Shown: positions 15,172 to 23,381, numbered from the stretch's first letter. The stretch is 42,886 nt of DNA from Aeromicrobium sp. (GCA_025964895.1 JAOPXY010000040.1:1-42886), one strand, 5' to 3'. Notes: a model not told the origin generated them from the sequence alone. Made by a program: numbers and translations.

Positions 15172-16520
15172 AGCGTCACCCGGTTGGTGATGCCCGTGGC
15201 GCGGTACGTCGCGTCGAGGACCAGCTGATCGGGACGGATCCAGTCCAGCGACGCCTCGGGGTGAGCGGTGTGCAGCAGGACGAGGGTGGGATGGAACGTC
15301 GCGGGATTCTGGACCGGCCGCATCTCGACGCCGTCCAGCATCAGGCGGGGGATGTGCGGGTCGACGTAGCCGACCGACGCGCCCAGCGCGCGCAGCCGCT
15401 GCATGATCTCCAGCGCCGGCGACTCGCGCAGATCGGCGACCCCGGGCTTGTAGGCGACGCCGGATACCAGGACGCGGGACCCGGTGAGGCTGCGGCCGCG
15501 CTCCGACAGCAGCTCGCGGATGCGCTCGACGACGTGGGTGGGACGGTTCGCGATGCTCTGCATCGCCTGTCCGATCATGGGCGCCTCGACCCGGTCCTTG
15601 CGCAGCTGCCACAGCAGGTAGTGCGGGTCGCACGGGATGCAGTGGCCACCGACGCCGGCGCTCGGGGTGAACGGCATGTACCCGTACGGCTTGGTGGCGG
15701 CCGCCTCGATGACGTCCATCACCTCGATGTCCAGCGTGCGGCAGATGTCGGCGAACTCGTTGACCAGCGCGATGTTGACGGCGCGAAACGTGTTCTCCAA
15801 GAGCTTGGTCATCTCGGCGGTGCCGAGCGACGGGACGGGGTGGACCTCGTGGGCGTACGCGCCGAGCACCTCGGCGGCCCGGCCGACGCACGCCGCCGAC
15901 GCGCCGCCCACGACGCGCGGCACGGCCTCCTGGGAGACCGACTCCTGACCGGGGTCGATCCGCTCGGCGCTGAAGGCGATGAAGATGTCGCGGCCGGCCA
16001 CCATGCCCTTGCGCGTGATGGGGTCCAGCAACATGTCGGCGGTGCAGCCCACGTACGTCGTCGACGTCAGCATGAGCAGCTGCCCGGGCACCGCGTGGTC
16101 GACGACGGCGGCGCACGCGGCGCGCAGCATCGTCAGGTCGGGCACGAGATACCGGTCGACCGGTGTCGGCACGCACACCACGACGGCACGGGCACGGGAC
16201 AGCTGCGACAGGTCGCCGGTCAGCTCGATCGTCTCCGCGCCCAGGGCCTCGTGCAGGCGCTCGCGGTCGCGGGGGATCAGGTCCACCGCCCCCGCGCGGA
16301 TGTCGCCGAGCCGACCGGCGGAGATGTCGATGCCAAGCACGCTGCTGCCGGCGGCCTGGTAGGCCAGGGCCGTGGGCAGTCCGACGTAGCCGAGTCCGAG
16401 GATCGCGACATCGGTGTCGAAAGACCCTCTCCGAGGCGCGTGACGGGAGTCGTGGAGGGACACGGGGGGTGCGACGAGCGGTGCGATGGTGCCTCGGGTG
16501 GAGGTGTCGATGATGGCCAT
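15168..16520 (-). CDS. UDP-N-acetylhexosamine/UDP-glucose 6-dehydrogenase (nucleotide-sugar dehydrogenase)
   Basis: A 450-residue NAD-dependent 4-electron dehydrogenase. After a 35-residue extension comes the Rossmann motif VAILGLGYVGLPTALAYQ. The middle domain has LLENTFRAVNIALVNEF, and the catalytic Cys loop is GVGGHCIPCDPHYLLW. The GHCIPxDP form and the AGVGG context fit the WecC/WbpA group that oxidises UDP-ManNAc or UDP-GlcNAc better than classical UDP-glucose dehydrogenase; compare the GYGGYCLP enzyme at the right edge of this window. ATG 16520 has GGGAGC 9 nt upstream. It is the first gene of a five-gene operon, read away from a 282-bp divergent control region. Confidence 0.9.
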   Translation of the reverse strand: MAIIDTSTRGTIAPLVAPPVSLHDSRHAPRRGSFDTDVAILGLGYVGLPTALAYQAAGSSVLGIDISAGRLGDIRAGAVDLIPRDRERLHEALGAETIELTGDLSQLSRARAVVVCVPTPVDRYLVPDLTMLRAACAAVVDHAVPGQLLMLTSTTYVGCTADMLLDPITRKGMVAGRDIFIAFSAERIDPGQESVSQEAVPRVVGGASAACVGRAAEVLGAYAHEVHPVPSLGTAEMTKLLENTFRAVNIALVNEFADICRTLDIEVMDVIEAAATKPYGYMPFTPSAGVGGHCIPCDPHYLLWQLRKDRVEAPMIGQAMQSIANRPTHVVERIRELLSERGRSLTGSRVLVSGVAYKPGVADLRESPALEIMQRLRALGASVGYVDPHIPRLMLDGVEMRPVQNPATFHPTLVLLHTAHPEASLDWIRPDQLVLDATYRATGITNRVTL

Positions 16521-16684
16521 GAGAGCTGCTCCCTGCGGGGGACGAATGGTGAGTGGGACAGGTGTTGTCAGGGACTTGGGAGTGCCGCTGATCTGGTCGG
16601 TGAGACCCGACTCTGATGGGAACTGTGATCTCGCCATGAGGTCGCTGCAATCGAAATGACCAACCCCTACGGAAGCCCGCAACG

Positions 16685-16719
16685 GTCCGCATGCGGAGCG
16701 CTGCGGAACCGCATCGGAC
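16685..16719. promoter_or_regulatory. Imperfect inverted repeat in the divergent control region of the glycan locus
   Basis: GTCCGCATGCGG (16685-16696) and CCGCATCGGAC (16709-16719) are inverted copies differing by one bulged base around a 12-nt centre. The left arm contains the perfect palindrome CCGCATGCGG. It sits between the dehydrogenase operon (minus) and the GT2 synthase (plus), where a dimeric regulator controlling both would bind. No clear -35/-10 pair could be assigned in the 282-bp region. Confidence 0.45.
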
Positions 16720-16802
16720 GTGTCGGGACGCCCACACCGGTTGCGGAATGGCGCTGGTATTAGAGAGGTATCGTCGGCGTCTCAAGGGAGGTCACTGCCG
16801 TC

Positions 16803-18053
16803 ATGCTGTGGTTCGTCGTCACGTTCGTGCTCGTGCTCGGGTTGAGCACGATGTGGTGGGCCGCGGTCGGTGTCGGCCGCCGGATCATCCAGCAGTTCCC
16901 GTGGGCGTGGTCCGAGACGTGGGACGGCACGCACTGGACTCCCGACGACGTCGCGATCCTCATCGCGGCCCGCAACGAGGAGCTCGTTCTCCCCGCGACC
17001 CTCGAGGCGGCGCTGCGGATCGTCGGTCCCCGCCAGCTGTTCGTGGTCTCCGACGCGTCGACCGATCGGACGGTGGACATCGCCCGGGCCCACGGCGCGC
17101 GGGTCCTCGAGCTCACGCGCAACCGCGGCAAGGCAGGAGCGCTCGAGGCGGGGATCCGGCACTTCGACCTGCCGTCACGCTTTGCGATCGTCATGCTGCT
17201 GGACGCCGACACCCTGCCCGCCCCGGACTACCTCAGCACGGGGCTGCCGTTGTTCAACCACCGCGACGTCGTCGCCGTCGCTGGCCGGGCGCTGACCCTG
17301 GTCGACGACCGGCCCACGACCCACATAGGCAGCCTGCTGCTGGCCCACCGCGAGCGGACGTACGTCGCGGTGCAGACGCTGCACAAGTTCGGGCAGGCCG
17401 CGCGCATGGCGAACGCCGTGTCGATCGTCCCCGGATTCGCCAGCATGTACCGCACCAGCATCCTCGACCGTGTCGAGATCAGCGCCCCGGGGCTCGCGAT
17501 CGAGGACTACAACATGACGTTCGAGATCCACTCCAAGCGGCTCGGCCGGGTCGCGTTCGACCCGACGCGCGCCCACGCCTACACCCAGGACCCGGACACG
17601 TTGGTGGACTACCGCAAGCAGATGCACCGCTGGAGCCTGGGCTTCTGGCAGACGCTGATGCGCCACCGCGTCCAGCTCAGGACGTTCTGGATCGGCGTGG
17701 TGATCTTCGCGTTCGAGGTGCTGATGAGCAGCGTCTTACTGCTTCTGCTGGTGCCCGTCATGGCGCTGCTGGCCACCGCGTCGGTGCTGCTCGCGCTGGG
17801 CTTCGACCCCCATGGCGTGCTGTCGCAGATCGATGCCGTCCTGCCTCTGCCGGCGTTGATCCTGGGCGTGCTCGTGCCGGATCTCGTGCTCACGATCTAC
17901 ACGGCGATCGTGACGCGCCAGCTCCGCTACCTGGCGTTCGCGCCGGCGTTCCCGGTGCTGCGGGTGCTCGACGCGGCGCTGTGCCTCAAGGCGCTGCGCA
18001 CCGCGATCGTGGGCTCGTCGAACGGTGTATGGAGCAGCCCCGTCCGACGCTGA
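16803..18053 (+). CDS. Membrane-bound family 2 glycosyltransferase (processive synthase type)
   Basis: A 416-residue inner-membrane GT2. One N-terminal membrane helix (WFVVTFVLVLGLSTMWWAA) precedes a cytoplasmic catalytic domain with AARNEELVLPATLEA, DASTDRT, LLDADTLPAPDYL (DxD), IEDYNMTFE (ED) and HRWSLG preceded by QM, the QxxRW motif of processive enzymes. Two or three C-terminal helices follow. These are features of cellulose/chitin/hyaluronan/PNAG-type synthases, though the enzyme is small. ATG 16803 has GGGAGG 13 nt upstream. With GlmS, the uronic-acid dehydrogenase and a deacetylase encoded opposite, a GlcNAc- or HexNAcA-containing polymer is the likely product. It converges with the LuxR regulator, leaving 12 bp. 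Confidence 0.87.
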   Translation: MLWFVVTFVLVLGLSTMWWAAVGVGRRIIQQFPWAWSETWDGTHWTPDDVAILIAARNEELVLPATLEAALRIVGPRQLFVVSDASTDRTVDIARAHGARVLELTRNRGKAGALEAGIRHFDLPSRFAIVMLLDADTLPAPDYLSTGLPLFNHRDVVAVAGRALTLVDDRPTTHIGSLLLAHRERTYVAVQTLHKFGQAARMANAVSIVPGFASMYRTSILDRVEISAPGLAIEDYNMTFEIHSKRLGRVAFDPTRAHAYTQDPDTLVDYRKQMHRWSLGFWQTLMRHRVQLRTFWIGVVIFAFEVLMSSVLLLLLVPVMALLATASVLLALGFDPHGVLSQIDAVLPLPALILGVLVPDLVLTIYTAIVTRQLRYLAFAPAFPVLRVLDAALCLKALRTAIVGSSNGVWSSPVRR

Positions 18054-18065
18054 TCGTCACGCCGG

Positions 18066-20744
18066 TCAGCGTTGGTTGGGGCCGCTCCCGGGCTGGGCCG
18101 ACTCGAGCCTGGCGAGCTCGGCGACGAGATGCGACCGGGAGCGGACGCCCAGCGTTCGGTAGATGTGGGTGAGACGCAGCTCGACGGTGCGGACCGACAG
18201 GTACAGCGACTCGGCGATCTCCCGATTGCGCATGCCCTCCTGCACCTGGCGGGCGATCGCGAGCTCCTCCTCCGACAGGAGCATCAAGATGTTCTCCTCC
18301 TCGTCCTCGGCCGGGTCGGCGGCCTTCAGGCCCGGCCAGCCGATGACCCCGGCGGCGTCGAAGGCCTCCATCATGATGCTGCGGGTGCGCCGCGCCTCGT
18401 GGGCCAGGCCGAGGGCGTTCTGCCGGTCGGCCATCGCCGACAGCGTCCGGGCCCGCTCGTAGGGGGACTCGGTAGAGCCGAACATCATCAGGGCGGCGCT
18501 GAACGCCTGGATCGCGGCGTCGTCCGGGGCGACGACGGCCCTGGCGCGCGCCAGCGCGAGCTGGCCCCAGCGGCTCTGGTGCGACTCGAGCCGGCGCTCG
18601 AGCGCCGCCACGACCGCGTCGGCCTCCCTATGTCGGCCCGTCAGGTGGCAGGCCTCGACGTAGTCGGCCCAGTGCCGCAGCATCGTGGGGTTGCGGAATC
18701 GTCCGGCGAAGCCGCTCACCTGGCGCATCACGACGACGGCGGCCTCCGGGTCGCCCGTCACGAGGGCCAGCGTGCCGCGCAGTGCGAGGGCCTTGGCGCG
18801 TGCGGCCGGCGATCCCTCCTGCGAGGCGAGCGCGAGGCACTGGTCCACCTGAGCGGCGGCCTCGTCGATCCGTCCGAGCGTGCTGCTGCGCCAGGCGTGG
18901 ACGTACGTGAACAACGAGGACCGGCGGCTCATGCCGGGGGTGTCGTCGGACCATGCCTCGATCGCGGCGCGCGCCCGCCGAAACTGTCCCGCGCCGATCT
19001 CATTCGTGATGAGAGCGAAGCGAGCCAGATTGGTCCAGACGTGGTCGACCGAGCGGGGGTGGTTGAGCACCGTCGTAAGCATCAGGCGGGCATCGTCGTA
19101 GCGCTCGAGATGGGTCAGCCGGTAGGCGTGGATCAGCAGCTCTGCGGGCGAGTGGAGCTTCACGTCGGGCAGCTCGGCAAGCGCCACGGGCTCGAACCGG
19201 GGGACTCCCTCGAGGGCGTCGACGCCGGCGCGGATCGCCCCGATCAGGCGGGCGGTCGCCGGGTCGACGCGGTCCTCGACGTGCGGGAAGTCCTGCAGGA
19301 GGCTGCGCGACTCGTCGGTCTCCCAGCGCTCCGCGCGGAAGCAGGCAGCGAGGGTCAGGAGACGGGCGGCGCCGTCCGGGTCGGCCTGCGCGTGCAGCCC
19401 GACGAGCGCGCGCACCTCGTCGTCGGCGATCCGCTGGTACTGGAACATCTGGGCGACGAGGCCGAACGACGCCAGGCGAAGGGCGTGGATCGACTGCACG
19501 GCGTCGGGACGGACGGGCCGGCTGTACCGGGCGGCGAGGGCGACCTCGCCGGCGCGCAGCAGCTCCTCGCACAGCTCGATGACCCGGGGGAGGTGGTCCT
19601 CGATGCGGTCGGACTTGCGCAGCGCCCGCTCGGCGAGCTCGATCCCCCCGTCGAGGCGGTGCAGGCGCACGAGCTCGGTGGCCCCGCGGAGCAGATCGTC
19701 GATGCCGGTCTTGTCGTACACCGTGAAGCTGCGGTGCCACGCCGCGAGGGCGTCGTCATGTGCGAGATGGCTCTGCTCGAGCGCCGCGTGCCGCTCGCGC
19801 CGCGCGTGGGTGTCGCTGGACCAGTGGATGTAGGTGCGCAGGCGGTCGTCGTTGAAGCTGACGAAGGGACCCTGCCGCCGCAGGATCCCGTCGTTGACGA
19901 GGTCCTCCACCTCGTCGGCGGTCTCGAGACCGGCATCGGCGATGGCTCCGACGTGCCACAGTGGCGCGAGGGAGGCGAAACCGAGGATCTCGCGCCGGCT
20001 CGCGGTGAGCGACTCCAGCTGCGGGGCGGCGATCTGGCGCAGTGCGTGGTTGAAGCGGGGCGGCAGCATGAGCCACGCTGCTCCGGTGAGCTGCTCGGGA
20101 TCGACGAGTCGGAGGGCCTCCACGAGGACGCGCGGATTGCCGGCGCTGAATCGCGCCAGGATGCGCAGCGTCGACACGTCGGCGTCGACCGCGTAGCTCT
20201 CACCCAGCTCGACGAGGTCCGCCGTGCTCAGCGGTGACAGCCGGATCGTCGGTATCGCCGCGAGCGGGCTGCCGGCCGCGATGGTGCCCGCGGTCATGAC
20301 GAGGCGCAGTCCCGTGCTCGCGAGCCGGCCCGCCATGATGCCGATCAGCGCGAGGCTCTGCGCGTCGGCGAGATCGATGTCGTCCACCATCAGGAGGGTC
20401 GGAGAGAGCTTGAAGCCCTGGATCAGGCTGATGAGGTCGTGGGCGGCCGCGAACAGCTGGTCGGGGTCGTCCGACCGCAGCGTGAACCGTCCGCCGAACT
20501 CGGTGACGCCGTCACGGCGCAGCCCGGCCAGGATCGTCGAGATGCCGGAGAGGGCGAAGGGTCGCTCGCCGGGATTGATGCGGACGATGACGGTCGTCAG
20601 GTCGAGATCGTCCGCGATCGACCCGAGCAGGTGCGACTTGCCGATGCCCGGCTCGCCGCGCACCAGCAGCGCGTTCTCGTGGGCGGCCTTGGCCATCGAC
20701 GTGATGCGCGCGTGCGCCGCGCCCCGTTTGAGCGACTCCATCAC
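18066..20744 (-). CDS. Large LuxR-family (LAL/MalT-like) ATPase transcriptional regulator
   Basis: An 892-residue regulator. The N-terminal AAA/STAND ATPase has Walker A GEPGIGKS at residues 30-37 and Walker B LLMVDDIDLAD. A long helical TPR-like middle follows. The C-terminal LuxR/GerE helix-turn-helix contains MRNREIAESLYLSVRTVELRL. LAL regulators act as ligand-triggered activators of catabolic or secondary-metabolite genes. The start is GTG 20744 or the adjacent ATG 20741; no Shine-Dalgarno is visible. It sits next to the glycan locus and divergent from the FHA-like gene, so either could be a target; the ligand is unknown. Confidence 0.9.
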   Translation of the reverse strand: MMESLKRGAAHARITSMAKAAHENALLVRGEPGIGKSHLLGSIADDLDLTTVIVRINPGERPFALSGISTILAGLRRDGVTEFGGRFTLRSDDPDQLFAAAHDLISLIQGFKLSPTLLMVDDIDLADAQSLALIGIMAGRLASTGLRLVMTAGTIAAGSPLAAIPTIRLSPLSTADLVELGESYAVDADVSTLRILARFSAGNPRVLVEALRLVDPEQLTGAAWLMLPPRFNHALRQIAAPQLESLTASRREILGFASLAPLWHVGAIADAGLETADEVEDLVNDGILRRQGPFVSFNDDRLRTYIHWSSDTHARRERHAALEQSHLAHDDALAAWHRSFTVYDKTGIDDLLRGATELVRLHRLDGGIELAERALRKSDRIEDHLPRVIELCEELLRAGEVALAARYSRPVRPDAVQSIHALRLASFGLVAQMFQYQRIADDEVRALVGLHAQADPDGAARLLTLAACFRAERWETDESRSLLQDFPHVEDRVDPATARLIGAIRAGVDALEGVPRFEPVALAELPDVKLHSPAELLIHAYRLTHLERYDDARLMLTTVLNHPRSVDHVWTNLARFALITNEIGAGQFRRARAAIEAWSDDTPGMSRRSSLFTYVHAWRSSTLGRIDEAAAQVDQCLALASQEGSPAARAKALALRGTLALVTGDPEAAVVVMRQVSGFAGRFRNPTMLRHWADYVEACHLTGRHREADAVVAALERRLESHQSRWGQLALARARAVVAPDDAAIQAFSAALMMFGSTESPYERARTLSAMADRQNALGLAHEARRTRSIMMEAFDAAGVIGWPGLKAADPAEDEEENILMLLSEEELAIARQVQEGMRNREIAESLYLSVRTVELRLTHIYRTLGVRSRSHLVAELARLESAQPGSGPNQR

Positions 20745-20905
20745 GGGCCGCGGTGAAGCGCTCGCGAGGCGCCGAAGAGAAGGGTAGGTGGAAGCATGAG
20801 GGGAGCTTTCTGGTACGTCAGTCCAATGTGTCTAACACGGGCTCCGTGATAGTTCAAGACGTGAACGGGGTCCCGAATCGCCTTCCATTTCCGGTTTTAT
20901 TTAAA

Positions 20906-20950
20906 GTCACACGGCCCAAGCGTGAATCGTGTGTGGAGGGTTCGTGTGAC
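20906..20950. promoter_or_regulatory. Perfect 8-bp inverted repeat upstream of the FHA-like gene
   Basis: GTCACACG at 20906-20913 is repeated inverted as CGTGTGAC at 20943-20950, with 29 nt between. The site lies just after an unusually AT-rich patch (TTTTATTTAAAG near 20895-20906) in the 236-bp space between divergent genes. It may be a regulator site or an mRNA hairpin. Confidence 0.4.
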
Positions 20951-20980
20951 GTAGCAGGCGGGACGTGTCAACATCGTGGG

Positions 20981-21370
20981 GTGATCACCGTGACGTGGAA
21001 GACCGCCGGCGGCGAGAGCGGGGAGACCCAGCTCTCCGGCGACGAGAAGTGGACCTTCGGGCGCGCCGGCGGTGCCGAGGACCTCACGGTCACGGTCGAC
21101 CACCCGCTCGTGAGCCGCACGGCACTCGTCATCCGTGACTCCGGACCGGGCCCGGTGGTGTTCCGCGGGCAGCGCGACAACGGCGCCAGGGTCGCGCTGA
21201 TCAGCGTCATCGGCTCGACGACGTGGCTCGACGAGGGCACCGCGGGCAACCTCACCGCGGAGGAGAACCGGGTCGAGCTGTCCCTCGACGATCAGGTGCT
21301 CGTCACGGTCGACATCGACTTCGCCGACCGCGGCTCCGTCGTCGACCGCCAGCACTTCACCGACGCCTGA
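20981..21370 (+). CDS. FHA-like domain protein (degenerate)
   Basis: A small protein of about 129 residues, all beta-strand in character. WTFGRAGGAEDLTV followed by HPLVSRTALVIRD has the Gly-Arg and Ser-Arg pair of forkhead-associated phosphothreonine-binding domains. The usual His after SR is Ala, and the conserved Asn is not obvious, so phosphopeptide binding may be lost or altered. I choose GTG 20981 because the protein-like region begins there; the frame stays open upstream to 20753, but that stretch is AT-rich intergenic DNA. No Ser/Thr kinase or phosphatase gene is nearby. Confidence 0.6.
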   Translation: MITVTWKTAGGESGETQLSGDEKWTFGRAGGAEDLTVTVDHPLVSRTALVIRDSGPGPVVFRGQRDNGARVALISVIGSTTWLDEGTAGNLTAEENRVELSLDDQVLVTVDIDFADRGSVVDRQHFTDA

Positions 21371-21384
21371 CCACCCACCACGCT

Positions 21385-21425
21385 GAGGGGGTACTTCCCG
21401 CCCCTCGAGGGGGTACTTCCCGCCC
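21385..21425. repeat. Two tandem copies of a 19-bp unit (22-bp period)
   Basis: GAGGGGGTACTTCCCGCCC occurs at 21385-21403 and again at 21407-21425, with the palindrome CCCCTCGAGGGG across the junction. A weaker third start (GACGGGGGAGTT) follows. It lies between the FHA-like gene and the adenosine deaminase promoter, and could act as a terminator or as a binding array. Confidence 0.7.
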
Positions 21426-21450
21426 GCTGACGGGGGAGTTGTGGCCCCGC

Positions 21451-21456
21451 TAGCCT
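21451..21456 (+). promoter_or_regulatory. -10 box (TAGCCT) of a probable leaderless promoter for adenosine deaminase
   Basis: TAGCCT is followed by TCACCC and ATG 21463. No Shine-Dalgarno is present. Confidence 0.55.
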
Positions 21457-21462
21457 TCACCC

Positions 21463-22464
21463 ATGTCCTTCGAACGTGATCTGCCCAAGGCCGAGCTGCA
21501 CGTCCACCACGTCGGATCGGCGTCGATGGACACTGTCGCGAAGCTTGCCGGTCGGCACGCGGGTTCGACGCGCGTGCCGACCGATCGCGATGCGTTGGCG
21601 TCCTTCTTCACGTTCACCGACTTCGCCCACTTCATCGAGGTGTACCTGGCCACGGTCGATCTGCTGCGGACGCCCGACGACCTGTGGACCCTGACCCACG
21701 ACGTCGCCCGCGACCTCGCCGCGCAGAACGTCCGTTACGTCGAGCTGACCTGCACGCCGTACACGTCGATGGCGGTGGGCATCGCCGCCGAGGCGTACGT
21801 CGAAGCCATCGAGGACGCCCGGCGCCGCGCCGCCGCCGACTTCGGGATCGAGATGCGGTGGATCTTCGACATCCCGGGCGAGTCGGGAGTGCCGGCGGCC
21901 GACGTGACGCTCGACGTCGCCCTGCGGCTGCAGCCGGACGGTCTCATCGGCTTCGGCCTGGGCGGCCCGGAGATCGGCGTGCCGCGGCCCCAGTTCGCCC
22001 CGCACTTCGACCAGGCCCGGGCGGCGGGGCTGCACAGCCTGCCGCACGCCGGCGAGTCGACGGGTCCCGCGACGATCTGGGACGCGATCCGCGAGCTGGG
22101 TGCCGAGCGCATCGGCCACGGCATCACGGCCGCGCAGGATCCCGAGCTCATGGCATACCTCGCCGAGCACGACATCATGCTCGAGATCTCGCCCACCTCG
22201 AACGTGTGCACCCGCTCGGTGCCGTCGATGGACGAGCACCCGCTGGCGACGCTCGTGGCCGCCGGCGTCCCCGTCTCGATCAACTCCGACGACCCGCCGA
22301 TGTTCTCGACGACGCTGGCCACCGAGTACGAGATCGCCCGCGACCTGCTGGGCCTCGACGACGCCGGAGTCGCCGACCTGGCCCGCGCCTCGGTGCGGTA
22401 CTCGTTCGCCCCGGACGACCTGAAGGCGTCCGTCCTCGCCGAGATCGACGCCTTCAGCGTCTGA
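21463..22464 (+). CDS. Adenosine deaminase-family protein
   Basis: A 333-residue TIM-barrel amidohydrolase of the adenosine/adenine deaminase family, which converts adenosine to inosine in purine salvage. Zinc and catalytic motifs are present: AELHVHHVGS (first HxH), PHAGESTGP (Glu proton donor), RIGHGITAA and SINSDDPPMF. The HHVGS form instead of HLDGS marks an actinobacterial subgroup seen in Streptomyces genomes and may signal a different purine-like substrate. ATG 21463 is 6 nt from a -10 box. The gene stands alone; a CCCCGT/ACGGGG hairpin follows its stop. Confidence 0.88.
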   Translation: MSFERDLPKAELHVHHVGSASMDTVAKLAGRHAGSTRVPTDRDALASFFTFTDFAHFIEVYLATVDLLRTPDDLWTLTHDVARDLAAQNVRYVELTCTPYTSMAVGIAAEAYVEAIEDARRRAAADFGIEMRWIFDIPGESGVPAADVTLDVALRLQPDGLIGFGLGGPEIGVPRPQFAPHFDQARAAGLHSLPHAGESTGPATIWDAIRELGAERIGHGITAAQDPELMAYLAEHDIMLEISPTSNVCTRSVPSMDEHPLATLVAAGVPVSINSDDPPMFSTTLATEYEIARDLLGLDDAGVADLARASVRYSFAPDDLKASVLAEIDAFSV

Positions 22465-22479
22465 CCCCGTCGAACGGGG
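22465..22479 (+). terminator. Short GC hairpin after the adenosine deaminase gene
   Basis: CCCCGT (22465-22470), loop CGA and ACGGGG (22474-22479) form a perfect 6-bp stem directly after the TGA, followed by GTTG. It is a plausible weak terminator without a U tract. Confidence 0.4.
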
Positions 22480-22509
22480 GTTGACGGCGACGCGCATCCG
22501 TGCTGTTCT

Positions 22510-22541
22510 ATAACCATCACATTACATAAAGGACTGGTTAT
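22510..22541 (+). promoter_or_regulatory. Inverted repeat spanning the start of the ArsR gene (probable autoregulatory operator)
   Basis: ATAACCA (22510-22516) and TGGTTAT (22535-22541) are perfect inverted arms with 18 nt between. The left arm overlaps a TATAAC -10-like box, and the right arm ends inside ATG 22540. AAAGGA lies between the arms as ribosome binding site. The position suits an ArsR dimer blocking its own operon. Confidence 0.6.
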
Positions 22542-22860
22542 GAGTGAGGAGCAGCTAGACCTCGTGTTCGGTGCCCTCGCCGACCGCACGCGGCGCGCGA
22601 TCTTGGCCCACCTGGCCACGACCGACGCCAACGTCGGCGAACTGACGGCGCTGTTCACGATGTCGCAGCCGGCGATATCCAAGCACCTCAAGGTGCTGGA
22701 GGTGGCCGGGCTGATCTCCCGTACACGGCAGGGCACGATGCGCCTCAGCAGGCTCGAGGCCGCGCCGCTCAGGGACGCCACGGCGTGGATGGCCGACTAC
22801 CGGACCTACTGGTCCGAAAGCTACGACCGCCTCGACGAGCTGCTCGACTCACTCGACTGA
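22540..22860 (+). CDS. ArsR-family winged-helix transcriptional repressor
   Basis: A 106-residue ArsR/SmtB-fold protein. GALADRTRRAILAHLA, VGELTALFTMSQPAISKHL (recognition helix) and LKVLEVAGLISRTRQGTMR (wing) are all typical. No metal-binding Cys box is present, so it belongs to the non-metal group linked to SRPBCC proteins. ATG 22540 is served by AAAGGA. It is followed 35 bp downstream by the SRPBCC gene and then the reductase gene, a common three-gene operon in Actinobacteria. It probably represses that operon through the inverted repeat over its start. The inducer is unknown. Confidence 0.92.
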   Translation: MSEEQLDLVFGALADRTRRAILAHLATTDANVGELTALFTMSQPAISKHLKVLEVAGLISRTRQGTMRLSRLEAAPLRDATAWMADYRTYWSESYDRLDELLDSLD

Positions 22861-22895
22861 TCCCGACTCGGCTGAACCCGACTAAGGAGAGCTCC

Positions 22896-23381
22896 ATGAG
22901 CACCAGCAAGAGCACCGACGCCCAGATCGACGCAACCGGCACGCACGCGATCACGATCGTGCGCGACTTCGCCCACCCCGTCGCCACCGTCTTCCGCGCG
23001 ATGAACGAGCCCGAGCTCGTCGCCCAGTGGATCGGGCCCCACGGCTACGACAACGTCGAGGTCACCAGCGACGCCCGCCACGGCGGCACGTGGACCCTCG
23101 TCCAACGCAATCCGGCGGGCGACGAGTTCGGGTTCCGCGGCACCTTCCACGGCGACCCGACCCCGGCGCTGACCCTGCGGACGTTCGAGTGGCTGGGCCT
23201 CCCCGGCCACGTCTCGTTCGAGTCGATGCGCCTCGAGGACCTCGGCGACGGACGAACCCGCGCGCACGGCGTCTCGGTGTTCACGACCACCGAGGACCGC
23301 GACGGCATGCTCGCCAGTGGCATGGACCACGGCGTCAACGAGGGCTACGAGCGCCTCGACGACGTGCTGAAGTCGCTGTGA
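22896..23381 (+). CDS. SRPBCC-family protein (AHSA1/START-like)
   Basis: A 161-residue START/Bet v 1-fold protein of the AHSA1 subfamily, with a hydrophobic ligand cavity and no known enzymatic activity. It shows ITIVRDFAHPVATVFRAMNE, VAQWIGPHGY, GGTWTLVQRNPAG, FGFRGTFHGD and a C-terminal helix GMDHGVNEGYERLDDVL. AAGGAGA lies 6 nt before ATG 22896. The stop overlaps the next gene in GTGA. Proteins of this type, paired with ArsR regulators, may bind small hydrophobic molecules or assist stress responses; the ligand cannot be inferred. Confidence 0.9.
   Translation: MSTSKSTDAQIDATGTHAITIVRDFAHPVATVFRAMNEPELVAQWIGPHGYDNVEVTSDARHGGTWTLVQRNPAGDEFGFRGTFHGDPTPALTLRTFEWLGLPGHVSFESMRLEDLGDGRTRAHGVSVFTTTEDRDGMLASGMDHGVNEGYERLDDVLKSL

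Noticed and set aside
14143-16785. One very long minus-strand frame spanning epimerase and dehydrogenase regions
   Set aside because: The upstream 1.6 kb is an Arg/Pro-rich shadow of the dehydrogenase gene; only the part from GTG 15171 is protein-like.
22481-22514. TTGACG at 22481 as -35 for the arsR TATAAC box
   Set aside because: The spacer would be 22 nt, too long for a standard promoter.
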